The position numbers were made by a program, and so were the translations under genes. A stretch of DNA of 64,000 nucleotides from Anaerococcus octavius (GTDB lineage: Bacteria; Bacillota; Clostridia; Tissierellales; Peptoniphilaceae). Shown here in pieces: positions 53,179 to 62,296 of this stretch (positions within the stretch are counted from its first letter, which is position 1; every line of letters begins with the position of its first letter). The notes below the pieces were generated by a model. That model was given only the letters and a program-made list of their open reading frames with translations, was not told the origin of the DNA and did not search any database. Location: the NCBI RefSeq assembly GCF_900445265.1, contig NZ_UFTA01000002.1:372001-436000 (forward strand), read 5' to 3'.

Positions 53179-54021
53179 TTATTTTTCAGATAAATCATAT
53201 CCATCATATTCTTTTGTTCCATCAAAAGCGTTGATTACTTCGTGACCATCTTCAGCTAATTTATTAGCTATATCAAAAGATTTATTTCCTGAATAGCAAT
53301 GTGTTAAGAATGGTTTATCTGTTGGTAAAGTTGGAAGTAATTCATCAACTTGATCAGATGGTACATTTATTGCTCCTGGCATATGACCTTCGTCGTAGTC
53401 TTTAGCATCACGTCCATCTACGATTGTATAGTCTCCACTTTCAGCTAGTTCTTTAAATTCATCTCCAAGTACTGTTTTTGCTTTAGTAATTGTTGTATAT
53501 TCAAAGTCTTCCATTCCTTCTGCATTATAGACATCAGTAAAATCATTATCAACTAGTGTTTTATAAGCATCTTTTGAATCTTCAGCTTTATCAGCAACAA
53601 CTACTACTGATTTATCCTTCCAATCTTCAATTTCTGATAACTTATCTTCTAGATCAGTAGCTGGTATGGAAATAGCATGTTTGATATGTCCATCTTTATA
53701 AGAATCTTCATCACGAACATCGATTACAAGATAATTTTCTTTCTTTTTGTTATCTTCTTCGATTTTATCTAGTTCTTCACCTGTCATTTCTTTGATTTCT
53801 TCATCAGCAGTATCATCTGTAGATTCATCAGTATTTTCTTCTGTATCAGCTTCTTCAGATGTTTGTTCATCTGTTGCAGTATCATCTTTAGTTTCTGCTG
53901 TATCAGTAGTTTCTGTTGTTTCGGTATTTTCTGGTTCAGTTTTGTTTGCATCATTTCCACAAGCTGAAAGTGCGAAAGTACCGATTAGCATAAGTGTAAG
54001 TAATTTGTTTGATCTTTTCAT
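53179..54021 (-). CDS. Double-rhodanese lipoprotein
   Basis: Surface-anchored sulfurtransferase-like protein. Seen: lipobox LSACG with Cys 21; an acidic Thr/Glu/Asp spacer to about residue 80; first rhodanese fold about 85-180, where the catalytic Cys is missing (the active loop reads VVVVADKAEDSK); second fold about 185-280 with active Cys in FLTHCYSGNKSFD. An inactive first and active second domain is the common layout of two-domain sulfurtransferases. AGGAGAA precedes its ATG on the minus strand. Its start overlaps the stop of the small membrane protein gene. Confidence 0.9.
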   Translation of the reverse strand: MKRSNKLLTLMLIGTFALSACGNDANKTEPENTETTETTDTAETKDDTATDEQTSEEADTEENTDESTDDTADEEIKEMTGEELDKIEEDNKKKENYLVIDVRDEDSYKDGHIKHAISIPATDLEDKLSEIEDWKDKSVVVVADKAEDSKDAYKTLVDNDFTDVYNAEGMEDFEYTTITKAKTVLGDEFKELAESGDYTIVDGRDAKDYDEGHMPGAINVPSDQVDELLPTLPTDKPFLTHCYSGNKSFDIANKLAEDGHEVINAFDGTKEYDGYDLSEK

Positions 54022-54398
54022 ATTATTTCTCCTCTTTTAAAAAGTTCTAAAATATTTACCAATATCAATAGCGATGATATGGCATATTTCGTTAGTTTAA
54101 AAATATTGATGTCCACTAAAACTAATATTAAGATTGCAAATATAGATATAATACTTATTGGACTAATATATTTATATTTAAACCATTTATAAATTATATA
54201 TGTTAAAAATAAAATTGCAAACAAAATATATATCAATTTAATGTGGTAATTGTTTTCTAAATTATAATTATAGTAAATTAAAGTTCTTTGCACTCCCATT
54301 TTCTTTTTTGTAAAGTATTGGAGTAAAAGTCCAATTATTATGAAAAGAATTTGGAAAATGCTTATTATTTTATTTTTATTCTTTGCTTGCTTTGTCAT
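54018..54398 (-). CDS. Small uncharacterised membrane protein
   Basis: No family recognised. Seen: about 126 residues from ATG 54398, hydrophobic segments near 12-28, 55-70, 78-98 and 100-118, basic loops. The ATG lies 23 bases inside the end of the rhodanese pseudogene and its stop overlaps the start of the second rhodanese gene, so translation is coupled. Located between two surface rhodaneses, it could be a membrane partner for them, but nothing shows it directly. Confidence 0.65.
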   Translation of the reverse strand: MTKQAKNKNKIISIFQILFIIIGLLLQYFTKKKMGVQRTLIYYNYNLENNYHIKLIYILFAILFLTYIIYKWFKYKYISPISIISIFAILILVLVDINIFKLTKYAISSLLILVNILELFKRGEII

Positions 54399-55563
54399 TA
54401 GATAAGTTGCCAACTGTTGTCATTTCAGCATTATCTTTAGGATCACCAACTTGTACTGGCAATTCATCATGCATTTGCCACTCATTCCAGCCGCCATCAA
54501 ATAACTTAGCATCTATTCCTTTTTCATAGAATTTTAAAACTGGTAGGGCAGCTCTCCAACCTGTACCACAATAAAATACCATTTCTTTACTAGGATCAAC
54601 ACCTTCTTTTTTTAGCATATCTAGCATATCAGTGTAGGAGATGTATGTGCCGTTTTCATTTTTATAGTCAGCTTCATCATGGCCATAGATTGCACCTGGA
54701 AGTTCTCCAGCTTTTGGAATATAGGTATAATCGCTAGTTTCTCCGATATATTCTTCATAAGCTCTCGTAGATATATATTGAACGTCACTATTTTCATCTT
54801 CTATGTCTTTTTTAGCTTCATCTAAGCTTACTATCATTTCTGGATGTGCTGGATATTCTGCTTTAAAGTCGTCTTTGGCTTCTGCTTTATTTTCTTCTTT
54901 TTCAGTTTCGTAACCTTTATCCATCCAAGCTTTGATACCACCATCGATTAATTTTACGTTGTCTGCACCTTCTATTAAGTAGGCTAAGGCAACTCTTGGT
55001 GCACCAGAATCGGGACCATATAAAAATACTGTAGTATCTTTGTCTATACCATTATCTAGCATTGATTTTACAATGTCATCATCGCTTTTAAAATTCCAAA
55101 CTGGTCCTTCTTCTATAGAATCAGTATTAATATGGATAGCGCCTGGGATATGATTTTTCAAATAATCTTGGCTAGCATCAGACTCTCCCCAAGTTACTTC
55201 AGCTATTATATAGTTATCAAGTTCTTCTTTGCCATCGATAACTTCTTTTACATCGTCAGCTGTAACGAAGATTTCTCTTTTTTCATTTCCACAGCAATCA
55301 AGATTTTCTTTGTGATCTGTTTTATCTGATGTTTGTTTGTCAGAATTTTTTGTATTTTCACTATCTTTGTTAGTACTTTATTCTGTTTTTTCGCTATCTT
55401 CTTTTTGATCTTTATTATTATCTGCTTCTTCTGCTTGTGTGTTATTATCTTTGTTAGTATTAGCGTTTTGATTAGAACAAGCTGCAAAAGTTATAGTTAA
55501 GAAAAGAGAGAAAAAAGAAAGACCAATTTTTCTGATAAGTTGATTGATATTTAATTTTTCCAT
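54376..55563 (-). pseudogene. Rhodanese lipoprotein interrupted by in-frame TAA
   Basis: Two-domain thiosulfate sulfurtransferase-like lipoprotein. Seen: signal peptide and lipobox TFAACS, acidic linker ending SEKTE, then TAA at 55378-55380; the same frame goes on with STNKDSENTKN and a rhodanese start EIFVTADDVKEVI. First rhodanese fold lacks Cys (TVFLYGPDSGAPRV); second has active Cys in VFYCGTGWRAAL. A Met at 55161 lies inside the first fold, too late to give a whole domain and without signal peptide. A one-base change (for example AAA or GAA to TAA) would explain the break. The stop is in a low-complexity linker. A real loss or a sequence error cannot be told apart here. Confidence 0.83.
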
Positions 55564-55581
55564 AGTTTCCTTTTAACTCTC

Positions 55582-56508
55582 CTATTTATAAAATTTTGCT
55601 TTTAATGCATTTTTAAAATAGTCCGTTTTTACTTCTTCATCTATGCCCAAAAATACTGATGCAAAATGATGGACCTTGTTGTATTTTGAAAAACGCATAG
55701 AACAAGTTGCACAATATGTGTAGATTTCCTCATTTTTTATAGAAGCAGTCATATTTTCTGCAATTTCTTTTTCTTTTTTGCTTGCAAGGCCTCCGGCTCC
55801 ACAACAATTTGTATCTACAAATTTATCATTGCATTTTGGAGCATGTTTTTTGATAATAGTAAAAATTTCTTTATTATATCTATCAGAACATGGGAAAAAT
55901 ACATTGCAAGGATTTTTTATATCCTTTATATATTCGTATTCATCTAGCCATTTAAATATTGAAATTATTTTTACCTTGTATTTATTTTGCATGTGATGAT
56001 AGCAATTTGGACATGCAGTGACAATCCTATCTATTTTTAAATCTTCAATTTGCTTTTCTAAAGACTTGCTAGGCTCTTCCTTAAAACCAGTGCTAGCGAC
56101 AGGATTTTTACAGCAATCAATAGAAAAGTCAAAACCATTTTTTTTAAATAATTCTATTAAAGCTTTGGAATTTTCTGGATAAAAAGCAGGAAAATTACAA
56201 CCTAGATACAAAAGATCTTCAGATCTGCCTTTATTTTTAGCTAGATTTTTAAAAGGATAAGATTCTTTGTTAAGTTTGACATGCTTGTATTTTGGATTAT
56301 TTTTTCTAAAAGTAAGTGAGATATACTTACCATTTAGATCCTTTGGACAAACATAGCTGCACTTATTGCACAAAAAGCATGAATAAGCTAGATCTTTTCT
56401 ATTAGTAAAGCCTAATAAATTAATATTATATTTACTTAAAAATGGACAATTATCAGTGCACAAACCACACTTAATACAATTGTCCTCAACGTATTTTAGG
56501 TAATCCAT
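55582..56508 (-). CDS. Fe-S oxidoreductase, HdrD/GlpC-like (two 4Fe-4S clusters plus CCG domains)
   Basis: Electron-transfer subunit. Seen: ferredoxin motifs CIKCGLCTDNCP (near residue 12) and CFLCNKCSYVCP (near residue 45); then two CCG-type domains with CCKNPVASTG, TACPNCYHHMQ, and DTNCCGAGGLASKK, followed by YCATCSMRF. CCG domains bind an unusual cluster in heterodisulfide reductase. No flavin or membrane domain is attached. Start ATG 56508 has AGGA ahead; five more residues would come from ATG 56523. First gene of the minus operon (rhodaneses, VTT, GT2), suggesting it supplies electrons to that pathway. Confidence 0.86.
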   Translation of the reverse strand: MDYLKYVEDNCIKCGLCTDNCPFLSKYNINLLGFTNRKDLAYSCFLCNKCSYVCPKDLNGKYISLTFRKNNPKYKHVKLNKESYPFKNLAKNKGRSEDLLYLGCNFPAFYPENSKALIELFKKNGFDFSIDCCKNPVASTGFKEEPSKSLEKQIEDLKIDRIVTACPNCYHHMQNKYKVKIISIFKWLDEYEYIKDIKNPCNVFFPCSDRYNKEIFTIIKKHAPKCNDKFVDTNCCGAGGLASKKEKEIAENMTASIKNEEIYTYCATCSMRFSKYNKVHHFASVFLGIDEEVKTDYFKNALKAKFYK

Positions 56509-56765
56509 ATTATTTCCTATCATTAATTTATTAATTTTAAGTGTGTACTAAAGCCAAAGGCTTATCTTAAAATTCCCTTTATAGCTTATAAATATAATCA
56601 AACTTCATAGTGTACTTATTGCAATTATGAAAATGTTATCATATACTCGTCTTTATATTAACATAAAAATATATATTGTCAATACAGCGATGAGAAGGGA
56701 TAATAATTTAGAGTATAATATAAAAAATATGTATGATATAATTAGTCCAAATGATGGAGGATAAA

Positions 56766-57119
56766 ATGTCTATAAAATATGTAAATAATTTAGGCAAGAT
56801 TACTATTGATGATTCTGTGATAAGCAATATAGTTGCAGCAACAGTTATGGAGTCATACGGAGTAGTAGGGCTTGCATCTCAAACTACAAAAGATGATATT
56901 TATCAACTTTTAAAATTAGAAAATATGAGTAAAGGTGTTGAGATACATAGGAAAGATGATGGAACAATTGCCATAAATATTTCTATATTTATTCTTTATG
57001 GAGTTAGAATTGCAGTTGTTGCTCAAAATATTATTGATAATGTAAAATACACTGTAGAAAAATCTCTAAATGTTAGGGTTTCAGAAGTAAATGTGTTAGT
57101 ACAAGGAATTGGTGAGTAG
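56766..57119 (+). CDS. Asp23/Gls24 family envelope stress protein (YloU-like)
   Basis: Small protein of the Asp23 family, linked to the cell envelope and stress. Seen: 117 residues with GKITIDDSVISNIVAATVME, VVGLAS and the ending VNVLVQGIGE. GGAGG lies ahead of ATG 56766; the upstream in-frame ATG (56751) overlaps the ribosome site and is rejected. First gene of the conserved yloU-fakA-recG operon. Confidence 0.9.
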   Translation: MSIKYVNNLGKITIDDSVISNIVAATVMESYGVVGLASQTTKDDIYQLLKLENMSKGVEIHRKDDGTIAINISIFILYGVRIAVVAQNIIDNVKYTVEKSLNVRVSEVNVLVQGIGE

Positions 57120-57126
57120 GTATTAT

Positions 57127-58701
57127 ATGAGAGAAATTGATGCTAATAAACTCCAACAAATGATTATTGGAGCTTATGATTTGTTAAATGAAAATAGGGA
57201 GATGGTAAATTCTTTAAATGTCTTCCCAGTGCCAGATGGTGATACAGGTACAAATATGACCATGACTATGAAATCTGGGGTGGATAAGGTTAATCAATTA
57301 AACAGCGATTCTTGCTATGATATTGCCAAAGCATTATCCCAAGGAACATTGATGGGAGCTCGTGGAAATTCAGGAGTTATCTTATCCCAACTTGTTAGAG
57401 GTTTTTCCAAGGCTATAAAAGGTAAATCTATAATAGAAACTTCTGATATTAAAGAAATTTTTCAAATAGCTAATCAAACTGCCTACAAAGCAGTAATGAA
57501 ACCTACAGAAGGAACTATCCTTACAGTTAGCCAAAAAATGACTGACAAAGCTAACCAATTTTACACTGATGATATAAGCCTTGATAGATATTTATTTGAA
57601 ATAATTAGTGAAGGCCAAATTGCCCTTGATAATACACCAAACCAACTACCAGTTTTAAAAGAAGCAGGAGTTGTAGATTCAGGTGGACAAGGTCTTATAA
57701 CATTATTAAAAGGAGCTTTTTCTGCATTAAATAGTGATATTAATATAAAAGATATTGAAAGTAAAAATGTAAAAGCTTATAAAGATTTGCCATTTGAATT
57801 AGAATTTGAACTAGCAACTACAGAACAATCTTACCAAACCATATTAAAAAATTTAGAAAATATGGCTGATGACATTGAACAAACTTTTGAACAAGAAATC
57901 TTAAAAGCTAGTTTAAAAACAGATAACCCTTATAGTTTGCTACAAATGCTAACTGTAGATGGAGAAATTTTAAAGGCAGAACTTACAAACTTAAATCCAA
58001 ATATGGAAAAAGTTAAAGCGAGAAAGAAAAGCCAAGCTAAAAAATACGGTTTTATAGCAGTTAGTCGTGGAGAAGGTTATGATTCTATTTTAGAATCCAT
58101 GAATATAGATGAAATTATCTCAGGTGGACAAACAATGAACCCTTCCACAGAAGATATTTTCAATTCACTAGATCGTGTTAATGCTGAAAATATTATTATA
58201 TTCCCAAATAATAAAAACATAATAATGAGTGCAAAACAAGCAGCAGAAATAACAGAAAAAAATGCAGTGGTTGTTGAAACAAGGTCGATACCAGAAACTT
58301 TTACAGCTATGCTTGAATTTGATCCAGACAGCAGTATTGAAGAAAACGTAGAAAATATGAATGAAGTTATAAAATATCTCCATGTTGCTGAAATTTCCAT
58401 TTCTATAAGAGATACATCTATAAAGGGTGTAGAAATTTCAAGAGATGATTATTTAGGAATCTTAGATGGTGATATAGTAACTTCAAATAAAAAAATTGTA
58501 GATACAGCTTTAAAAACAGTTGATCATGCCCTAGCAAAAGATAGCGACTTATCCCTAGTTACTTTATACTATGGAGAAGATATAGATAAAAAAGACGCTA
58601 AAGATTTAGTCAAAAAAATCAGCAAAAAACATAAAGACGTGGATGTTGAACTAGTTTATGGTGGTCAACCAGTTTATTATTACACAATAACTTTAGAATA
58701 A
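57127..58701 (+). CDS. fakA: DAK2-domain fatty acid kinase FakA (YloV)
   Basis: Phosphorylates exogenous fatty acids bound to FakB. Seen: N-terminal DhaL domain with NVFPVPDGDTGTNMTMTMKS (Asp metal/ATP site) and LSQGTLMGARGNSGVILSQL near residues 75-100; a middle domain; and a C-terminal region with GGQTMNPSTEDIFNSL and IFPNNKNIIMSAKQAAE, characteristic of FakA. 524 residues from ATG 57127 (AGGTATT ahead); the GTG inside the previous gene is rejected. Stop overlaps recG start by one base. Confidence 0.93.
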   Translation: MREIDANKLQQMIIGAYDLLNENREMVNSLNVFPVPDGDTGTNMTMTMKSGVDKVNQLNSDSCYDIAKALSQGTLMGARGNSGVILSQLVRGFSKAIKGKSIIETSDIKEIFQIANQTAYKAVMKPTEGTILTVSQKMTDKANQFYTDDISLDRYLFEIISEGQIALDNTPNQLPVLKEAGVVDSGGQGLITLLKGAFSALNSDINIKDIESKNVKAYKDLPFELEFELATTEQSYQTILKNLENMADDIEQTFEQEILKASLKTDNPYSLLQMLTVDGEILKAELTNLNPNMEKVKARKKSQAKKYGFIAVSRGEGYDSILESMNIDEIISGGQTMNPSTEDIFNSLDRVNAENIIIFPNNKNIIMSAKQAAEITEKNAVVVETRSIPETFTAMLEFDPDSSIEENVENMNEVIKYLHVAEISISIRDTSIKGVEISRDDYLGILDGDIVTSNKKIVDTALKTVDHALAKDSDLSLVTLYYGEDIDKKDAKDLVKKISKKHKDVDVELVYGGQPVYYYTITLE

Positions 58702-60689
58702 TGGACCTACTTGACCTTAAAGGTATAGGACCTAAGAAAAAAGATACTTTAAGAAAACTAAACATATATACCGTAGCTGATTTGTACAATTATTATCCGA
58801 CAAGCTTTGAAGACAGGACAAATAAGCTTAGTGTCGTAGATGCAAATCCACATATGAAATATTATTTCATATGGAAAATCACTTCAACTTCAAATCAAAT
58901 CAGAACAAAACGTGGAATTATTAGTTATTTATTTGCTTTAGAAGAGAAAAGTGGACAAAAAATCAAAATTATTTGGTTTAATGATAGATTTTCCCAGCAA
59001 AAATTAAAGATATATGAAAGTTATAAATTTTTTACCAAAGTATCCTATGAAAATGGCATATACCAAGCAGTTAATCCTATATTTTGTGATCTAGATGATC
59101 AAGAAATAGGAAATATAATTGCCATTTATCCATTAACTAGTGGTATTAATCAAAAACAATTATCAAAATTTATTTTTGAAGCCCTAAAAAACTTTGATAG
59201 CGATGAAGAAATATTTGATAAAAGAATTTTAGAAAAAATTTCTTTTAAATCAAAATATGAAAATCTAAATGAAATTCATTTTCCAAGTGATAAAGCTCTA
59301 TTGATGCAAGCAAAATCTCAAACAAAGATTAGTGATTTTGTAAAGGAGTTGATTTATATTGACTATATAAACAAAGAATTGCAAGCGACACAAGAGTTAA
59401 AACTTATTTATGATTTGGATAAAATATTAGATCACTTAGATTTTAAATTAACAAGGTCACAGTTGATTTCATTAAAAGAAATACTAGCAGATGCTAATAA
59501 AAAAGTACTGATGAATAGGCTTCTAATTGGAGATGTAGGTTCTGGAAAAACTATTGTAGCCATAATTGCTATGATAGTTTTTGCCAAAAATGGCTACCAA
59601 GCAGCCATGATGGTTCCAACAGAAGTATTGGCTATTCAGCAATACGAAAAAAATCTATCATTGATAGAAGGGTTTGATTTAAAATTTGCTTTACTAACAG
59701 GATCTAGTAAAAATAAAGATGCAATAAAAGCAAAACTTAATAACGGTGAAATCGATATTGTAATAGGAACTCATGCTCTTATTCAAGAAGATGTTTCTTT
59801 TAAAGATTTGCGCTTTGTAGTAAATGATGAGCAGCATAGGTTCGGAGTTGGACAAAGGCAAGCTTTAGGACAAAAAGGGACAAAAGTAAATTATCTTACA
59901 ATGACAGCGACGCCTATTCCAAGAACAATAAGTATTAGAATTTCAAAAATTTTAGATTTATCTATGATAAATGAACTACCCAAAGGAAGAAAACCAATCA
60001 CCACAAAAATTGTAAGTGAAGTTATGGAAAAATCTTTATTTGATCAGATTAATCACAATCTACAAGCAGGTAGGCAAGTTTATGTAGTTTCAAATAACAT
60101 AGATGCTGATGATAAAAATAGCGTAGAAAATTTATATAAAAGATATAAAAAAATATTTAAGAGTAAAAATGTTAAAAAACTTCACGGCAATATGAAAGCT
60201 AAGGAAAAGGACAAGACATTAAAAGATTTTGCTGATGGTAAAATAGATATTTTGATATCTACAACAGTTATAGAAGTTGGTATAGATGTTGCTAATGCAA
60301 ATACTATGGTAATTTATAATGCAAATCATTTTGGCCTATCATCTCTCCACCAATTGCGTGGAAGAGTAGGGCGAGGAGTTTATGATTCTTTTTGCTATTT
60401 AGTAAGCAAAAATGTAGATAATAATTCAAAACTTAATATACTGGTAAATAATGAAAACGGTTTTGATATAGCAAAAAAAGACTTTGACCTAAGAGGTGGT
60501 GGCAAGATACTATCAGCCATCCAACATGGTAGAAATATAAGTAAAATAGAATTTTTAAATATGAGCAAAGAAGAAATAGAAAAAAGTTTTGAAATATTTG
60601 ATTACCTAAAAGCAAATGATTTTGATGGAGTCAATTTTACTTATATAGAGAAGTTTTTTGAGATAGATAGAAGGATTATTTTAAATTGA
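58701..60689 (+). CDS. recG: ATP-dependent DNA helicase RecG
   Basis: Remodels stalled replication forks and Holliday junctions. Seen: wedge/OB domain in the first 200 residues, preceded by LLDLKGIGPKKKDTLRKLNI (helix-hairpin-like start); Walker A IGDVGSGKTIVAIIAM; motif II NDEQHRFGVGQRQAL; motif III MTATPIPRTI; motif VI LHQLRGRVGRG; and the C-terminal LRGGGKILSAIQHG (RecG-specific). 662 residues, complete. Starts by overlap with fakA. Confidence 0.95.
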   Translation: MDLLDLKGIGPKKKDTLRKLNIYTVADLYNYYPTSFEDRTNKLSVVDANPHMKYYFIWKITSTSNQIRTKRGIISYLFALEEKSGQKIKIIWFNDRFSQQKLKIYESYKFFTKVSYENGIYQAVNPIFCDLDDQEIGNIIAIYPLTSGINQKQLSKFIFEALKNFDSDEEIFDKRILEKISFKSKYENLNEIHFPSDKALLMQAKSQTKISDFVKELIYIDYINKELQATQELKLIYDLDKILDHLDFKLTRSQLISLKEILADANKKVLMNRLLIGDVGSGKTIVAIIAMIVFAKNGYQAAMMVPTEVLAIQQYEKNLSLIEGFDLKFALLTGSSKNKDAIKAKLNNGEIDIVIGTHALIQEDVSFKDLRFVVNDEQHRFGVGQRQALGQKGTKVNYLTMTATPIPRTISIRISKILDLSMINELPKGRKPITTKIVSEVMEKSLFDQINHNLQAGRQVYVVSNNIDADDKNSVENLYKRYKKIFKSKNVKKLHGNMKAKEKDKTLKDFADGKIDILISTTVIEVGIDVANANTMVIYNANHFGLSSLHQLRGRVGRGVYDSFCYLVSKNVDNNSKLNILVNNENGFDIAKKDFDLRGGGKILSAIQHGRNISKIEFLNMSKEEIEKSFEIFDYLKANDFDGVNFTYIEKFFEIDRRIILN

Positions 60690-61230
60690 TGAGAGTTGTA
60701 GCGGGGAAATATAAGGGATTTAACCTTATGGCACCCAAAGGTAAAAATACTAGACCGACTGATAATAAAATAAAAGAAGCAATATTTGACATGCTTTATC
60801 CGATAAAAACTAACGGCAATGCCTTAGATTTATTTGCAGGTAGTGGTCAAATGGGCATTGAATTTTTATCAAGAGGATTAGAAAAAGTTTATTTCAATGA
60901 ATCAGATAGAAATAGTTTTAGAGTTTTAAAGGAAAATATAGAAAAAATCAAAGATGATAATTATGAATTATCCAAATTAGATTTTAAAATGGCATTGGAA
61001 AATTATAAAAATCAAGGAATAAAATTTGACTATATTTTTTAGATCCTCCTTATGCAGAGGATTTTATTAAGACCTCCTTGGATTTGATTTTAAATTATGA
61101 ATTGTTAAATGAGGATGGTATAGTAATAACAGAATCAGATAGGTACATTGAAATTTCTGATACATATGATTTATATCTCGTTAAAGAGAAAAACTATGGA
61201 AGGAAAATAGTTAAAATTTATATAAAATGA
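60689..61230 (+). pseudogene. rsmD: 16S rRNA (guanine966-N2)-methyltransferase RsmD, frameshifted
   Basis: Methylates G966 of 16S rRNA. Frame one begins MRVVAGKYKGFNLMAPKG with RPTDNKIKEAIFDML and SAM loop LDLFAGSGQMGIEFLSRG and stops at TAG 61040-61042, just after FDYIF. The catalytic motif (DPPY) that should follow is found in the next frame: DPPYAEDFIKTSLDL continues to a stop at 61228-61230. Six T at 61035-61040; a seventh T restores FDYIFLDPPYAED. Reading through the TAG in the original frame fails within 16 codons. Start ATG 60689 overlaps the recG stop; the end overlaps coaD (ATGA). Confidence 0.88.
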
Positions 61231-61709
61231 AAGTAATTTATCCTGGAAGCTTCGATCCACCAACATATGGTCATCTTGATATTATCCAAAGATTAAGCTC
61301 TATGTTTGATGAAGTTATAGTTGCACTTTTAGTAAATGGAAGTAAAGAACCTCTTTTTACCCTTGAAGAGAGAATAGAAATGATTAGATCAGATGTAGAA
61401 GGGCACGATTTGAAAAATGTTACAATAAAAACATTTGATGGTCTAATGGTAAATTTTGCTAAGGAAGAAGATACAACTATAATTGCAAGAGGTCTTAGGG
61501 GCATGGCGGACTATGAATATGAAAAAAACATTGCCAGAGTAAATAGGTCATTATATGAAGGACTTGAAACAGTTTTTCTTTTAAGTAGTCCTAAATATTC
61601 ATTTATAAGCTCAAGCGTGGTTAAAGAAGTAGCAAGTTTTGGGGGAGATATTTCCTCATTTGTAAGTGACGATGTAGAAATAAAAATGAAAGAGAAATAT
61701 AAATACTAG
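61227..61709 (+). CDS. coaD: Phosphopantetheine adenylyltransferase
   Basis: Fourth step of coenzyme A biosynthesis. Seen: 160 residues; YPGSFDPPTYGHLDIIQRL at residues 5-23 with TxGH motif as TYGH; IARGLRGMADYEYEKNIARVN; and the end FLLSSPKYSFISSSVVKEVA, with the ISSSxVKEVA motif. ATG overlaps the stop of rsmD. Complete and typical. Confidence 0.96.
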   Translation: MKVIYPGSFDPPTYGHLDIIQRLSSMFDEVIVALLVNGSKEPLFTLEERIEMIRSDVEGHDLKNVTIKTFDGLMVNFAKEEDTTIIARGLRGMADYEYEKNIARVNRSLYEGLETVFLLSSPKYSFISSSVVKEVASFGGDISSFVSDDVEIKMKEKYKY

Positions 61710-61720
61710 GAGGGGATTTT

Positions 61721-62206
61721 ATGGCAAGCACAATTACAGAATTAATAAACGAAATGGAAGATGTCATGGATGAGGCAAGTGCTGTTCCTTTTTCACGAAA
61801 AGTATCAGTAGATCCAGACGAAATTTATGAAATACTAAATGAAATGAAAGATTCATTGCCACAAGAAATTAAACAAGCAGAATGGACTTACCAAGAAAAA
61901 GATAGAATAATTGGTGAAGCCAATGCAGAAGCTGAAGAAAGACTAGCACAAGCTGACAAAGAAATTCAAAGCTTTAAAGAACAAGCAAAAGTACAATACC
62001 AAAAAATGATTTCTGACCATGAAATTACACTTCAAGCTAGAACAGAAGCTGATAGAATTTTACAAGAAGCAGCAACAGAGGCTAATAAAATCAGGCAACA
62101 ATCATATGAATATATAGACAAACTATTCTCATCATCATCTGAAAACTTTAGCACCCTAGCTCAACAATTAGAAAAAAATAGAAGATCTATACTAGAATCA
62201 AGATAA
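61721..62206 (+). CDS. Uncharacterised coiled-coil protein next to coaD
   Basis: Not assigned to a function. Seen: 161 residues; N-terminus MASTITELINEMEDVMDEAS and PVDPDEIYEILNEM-type helices, then a long coiled coil (about 55-150) rich in Glu, Gln, Ala and Lys, such as ANAEAEERLAQADKEIQSF. No membrane segment or cysteine. Similar proteins occur beside coaD in related Clostridia and are sometimes annotated as ATPase, without a visible P-loop; here there is none. May be a DivIVA/ATP synthase-stalk-like scaffold. AGGAGGGG precedes the start. Confidence 0.75.
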   Translation: MASTITELINEMEDVMDEASAVPFSRKVSVDPDEIYEILNEMKDSLPQEIKQAEWTYQEKDRIIGEANAEAEERLAQADKEIQSFKEQAKVQYQKMISDHEITLQARTEADRILQEAATEANKIRQQSYEYIDKLFSSSSENFSTLAQQLEKNRRSILESR

Positions 62207-62255
62207 GTATTTAGATATAATTTTTTGGAACTGAGGTATTTAATTAATAAAAAAT

Positions 62256-62296
62256 AGACGCATTAGTATAAATCTAATAGCGTCTTATTTTTTTTG
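62256..62296. terminator. Bidirectional terminator between the coiled-coil gene and tmcAL
   Basis: AGACGCATTAG (62256-62266), loop, CTAATAGCGTCT (62274-62285) with one bulged A, then T-run on plus strand and A-run opposite. It overlaps the last codons of tmcAL on the minus strand. Confidence 0.88.

Noticed and set aside
61035-61090. TAG in rsmD considered as readthrough or pyrrolysine
   Set aside because: Reading on in the same frame gives no DPPY and stops within 16 codons; a one-base shift restores the family sequence exactly.
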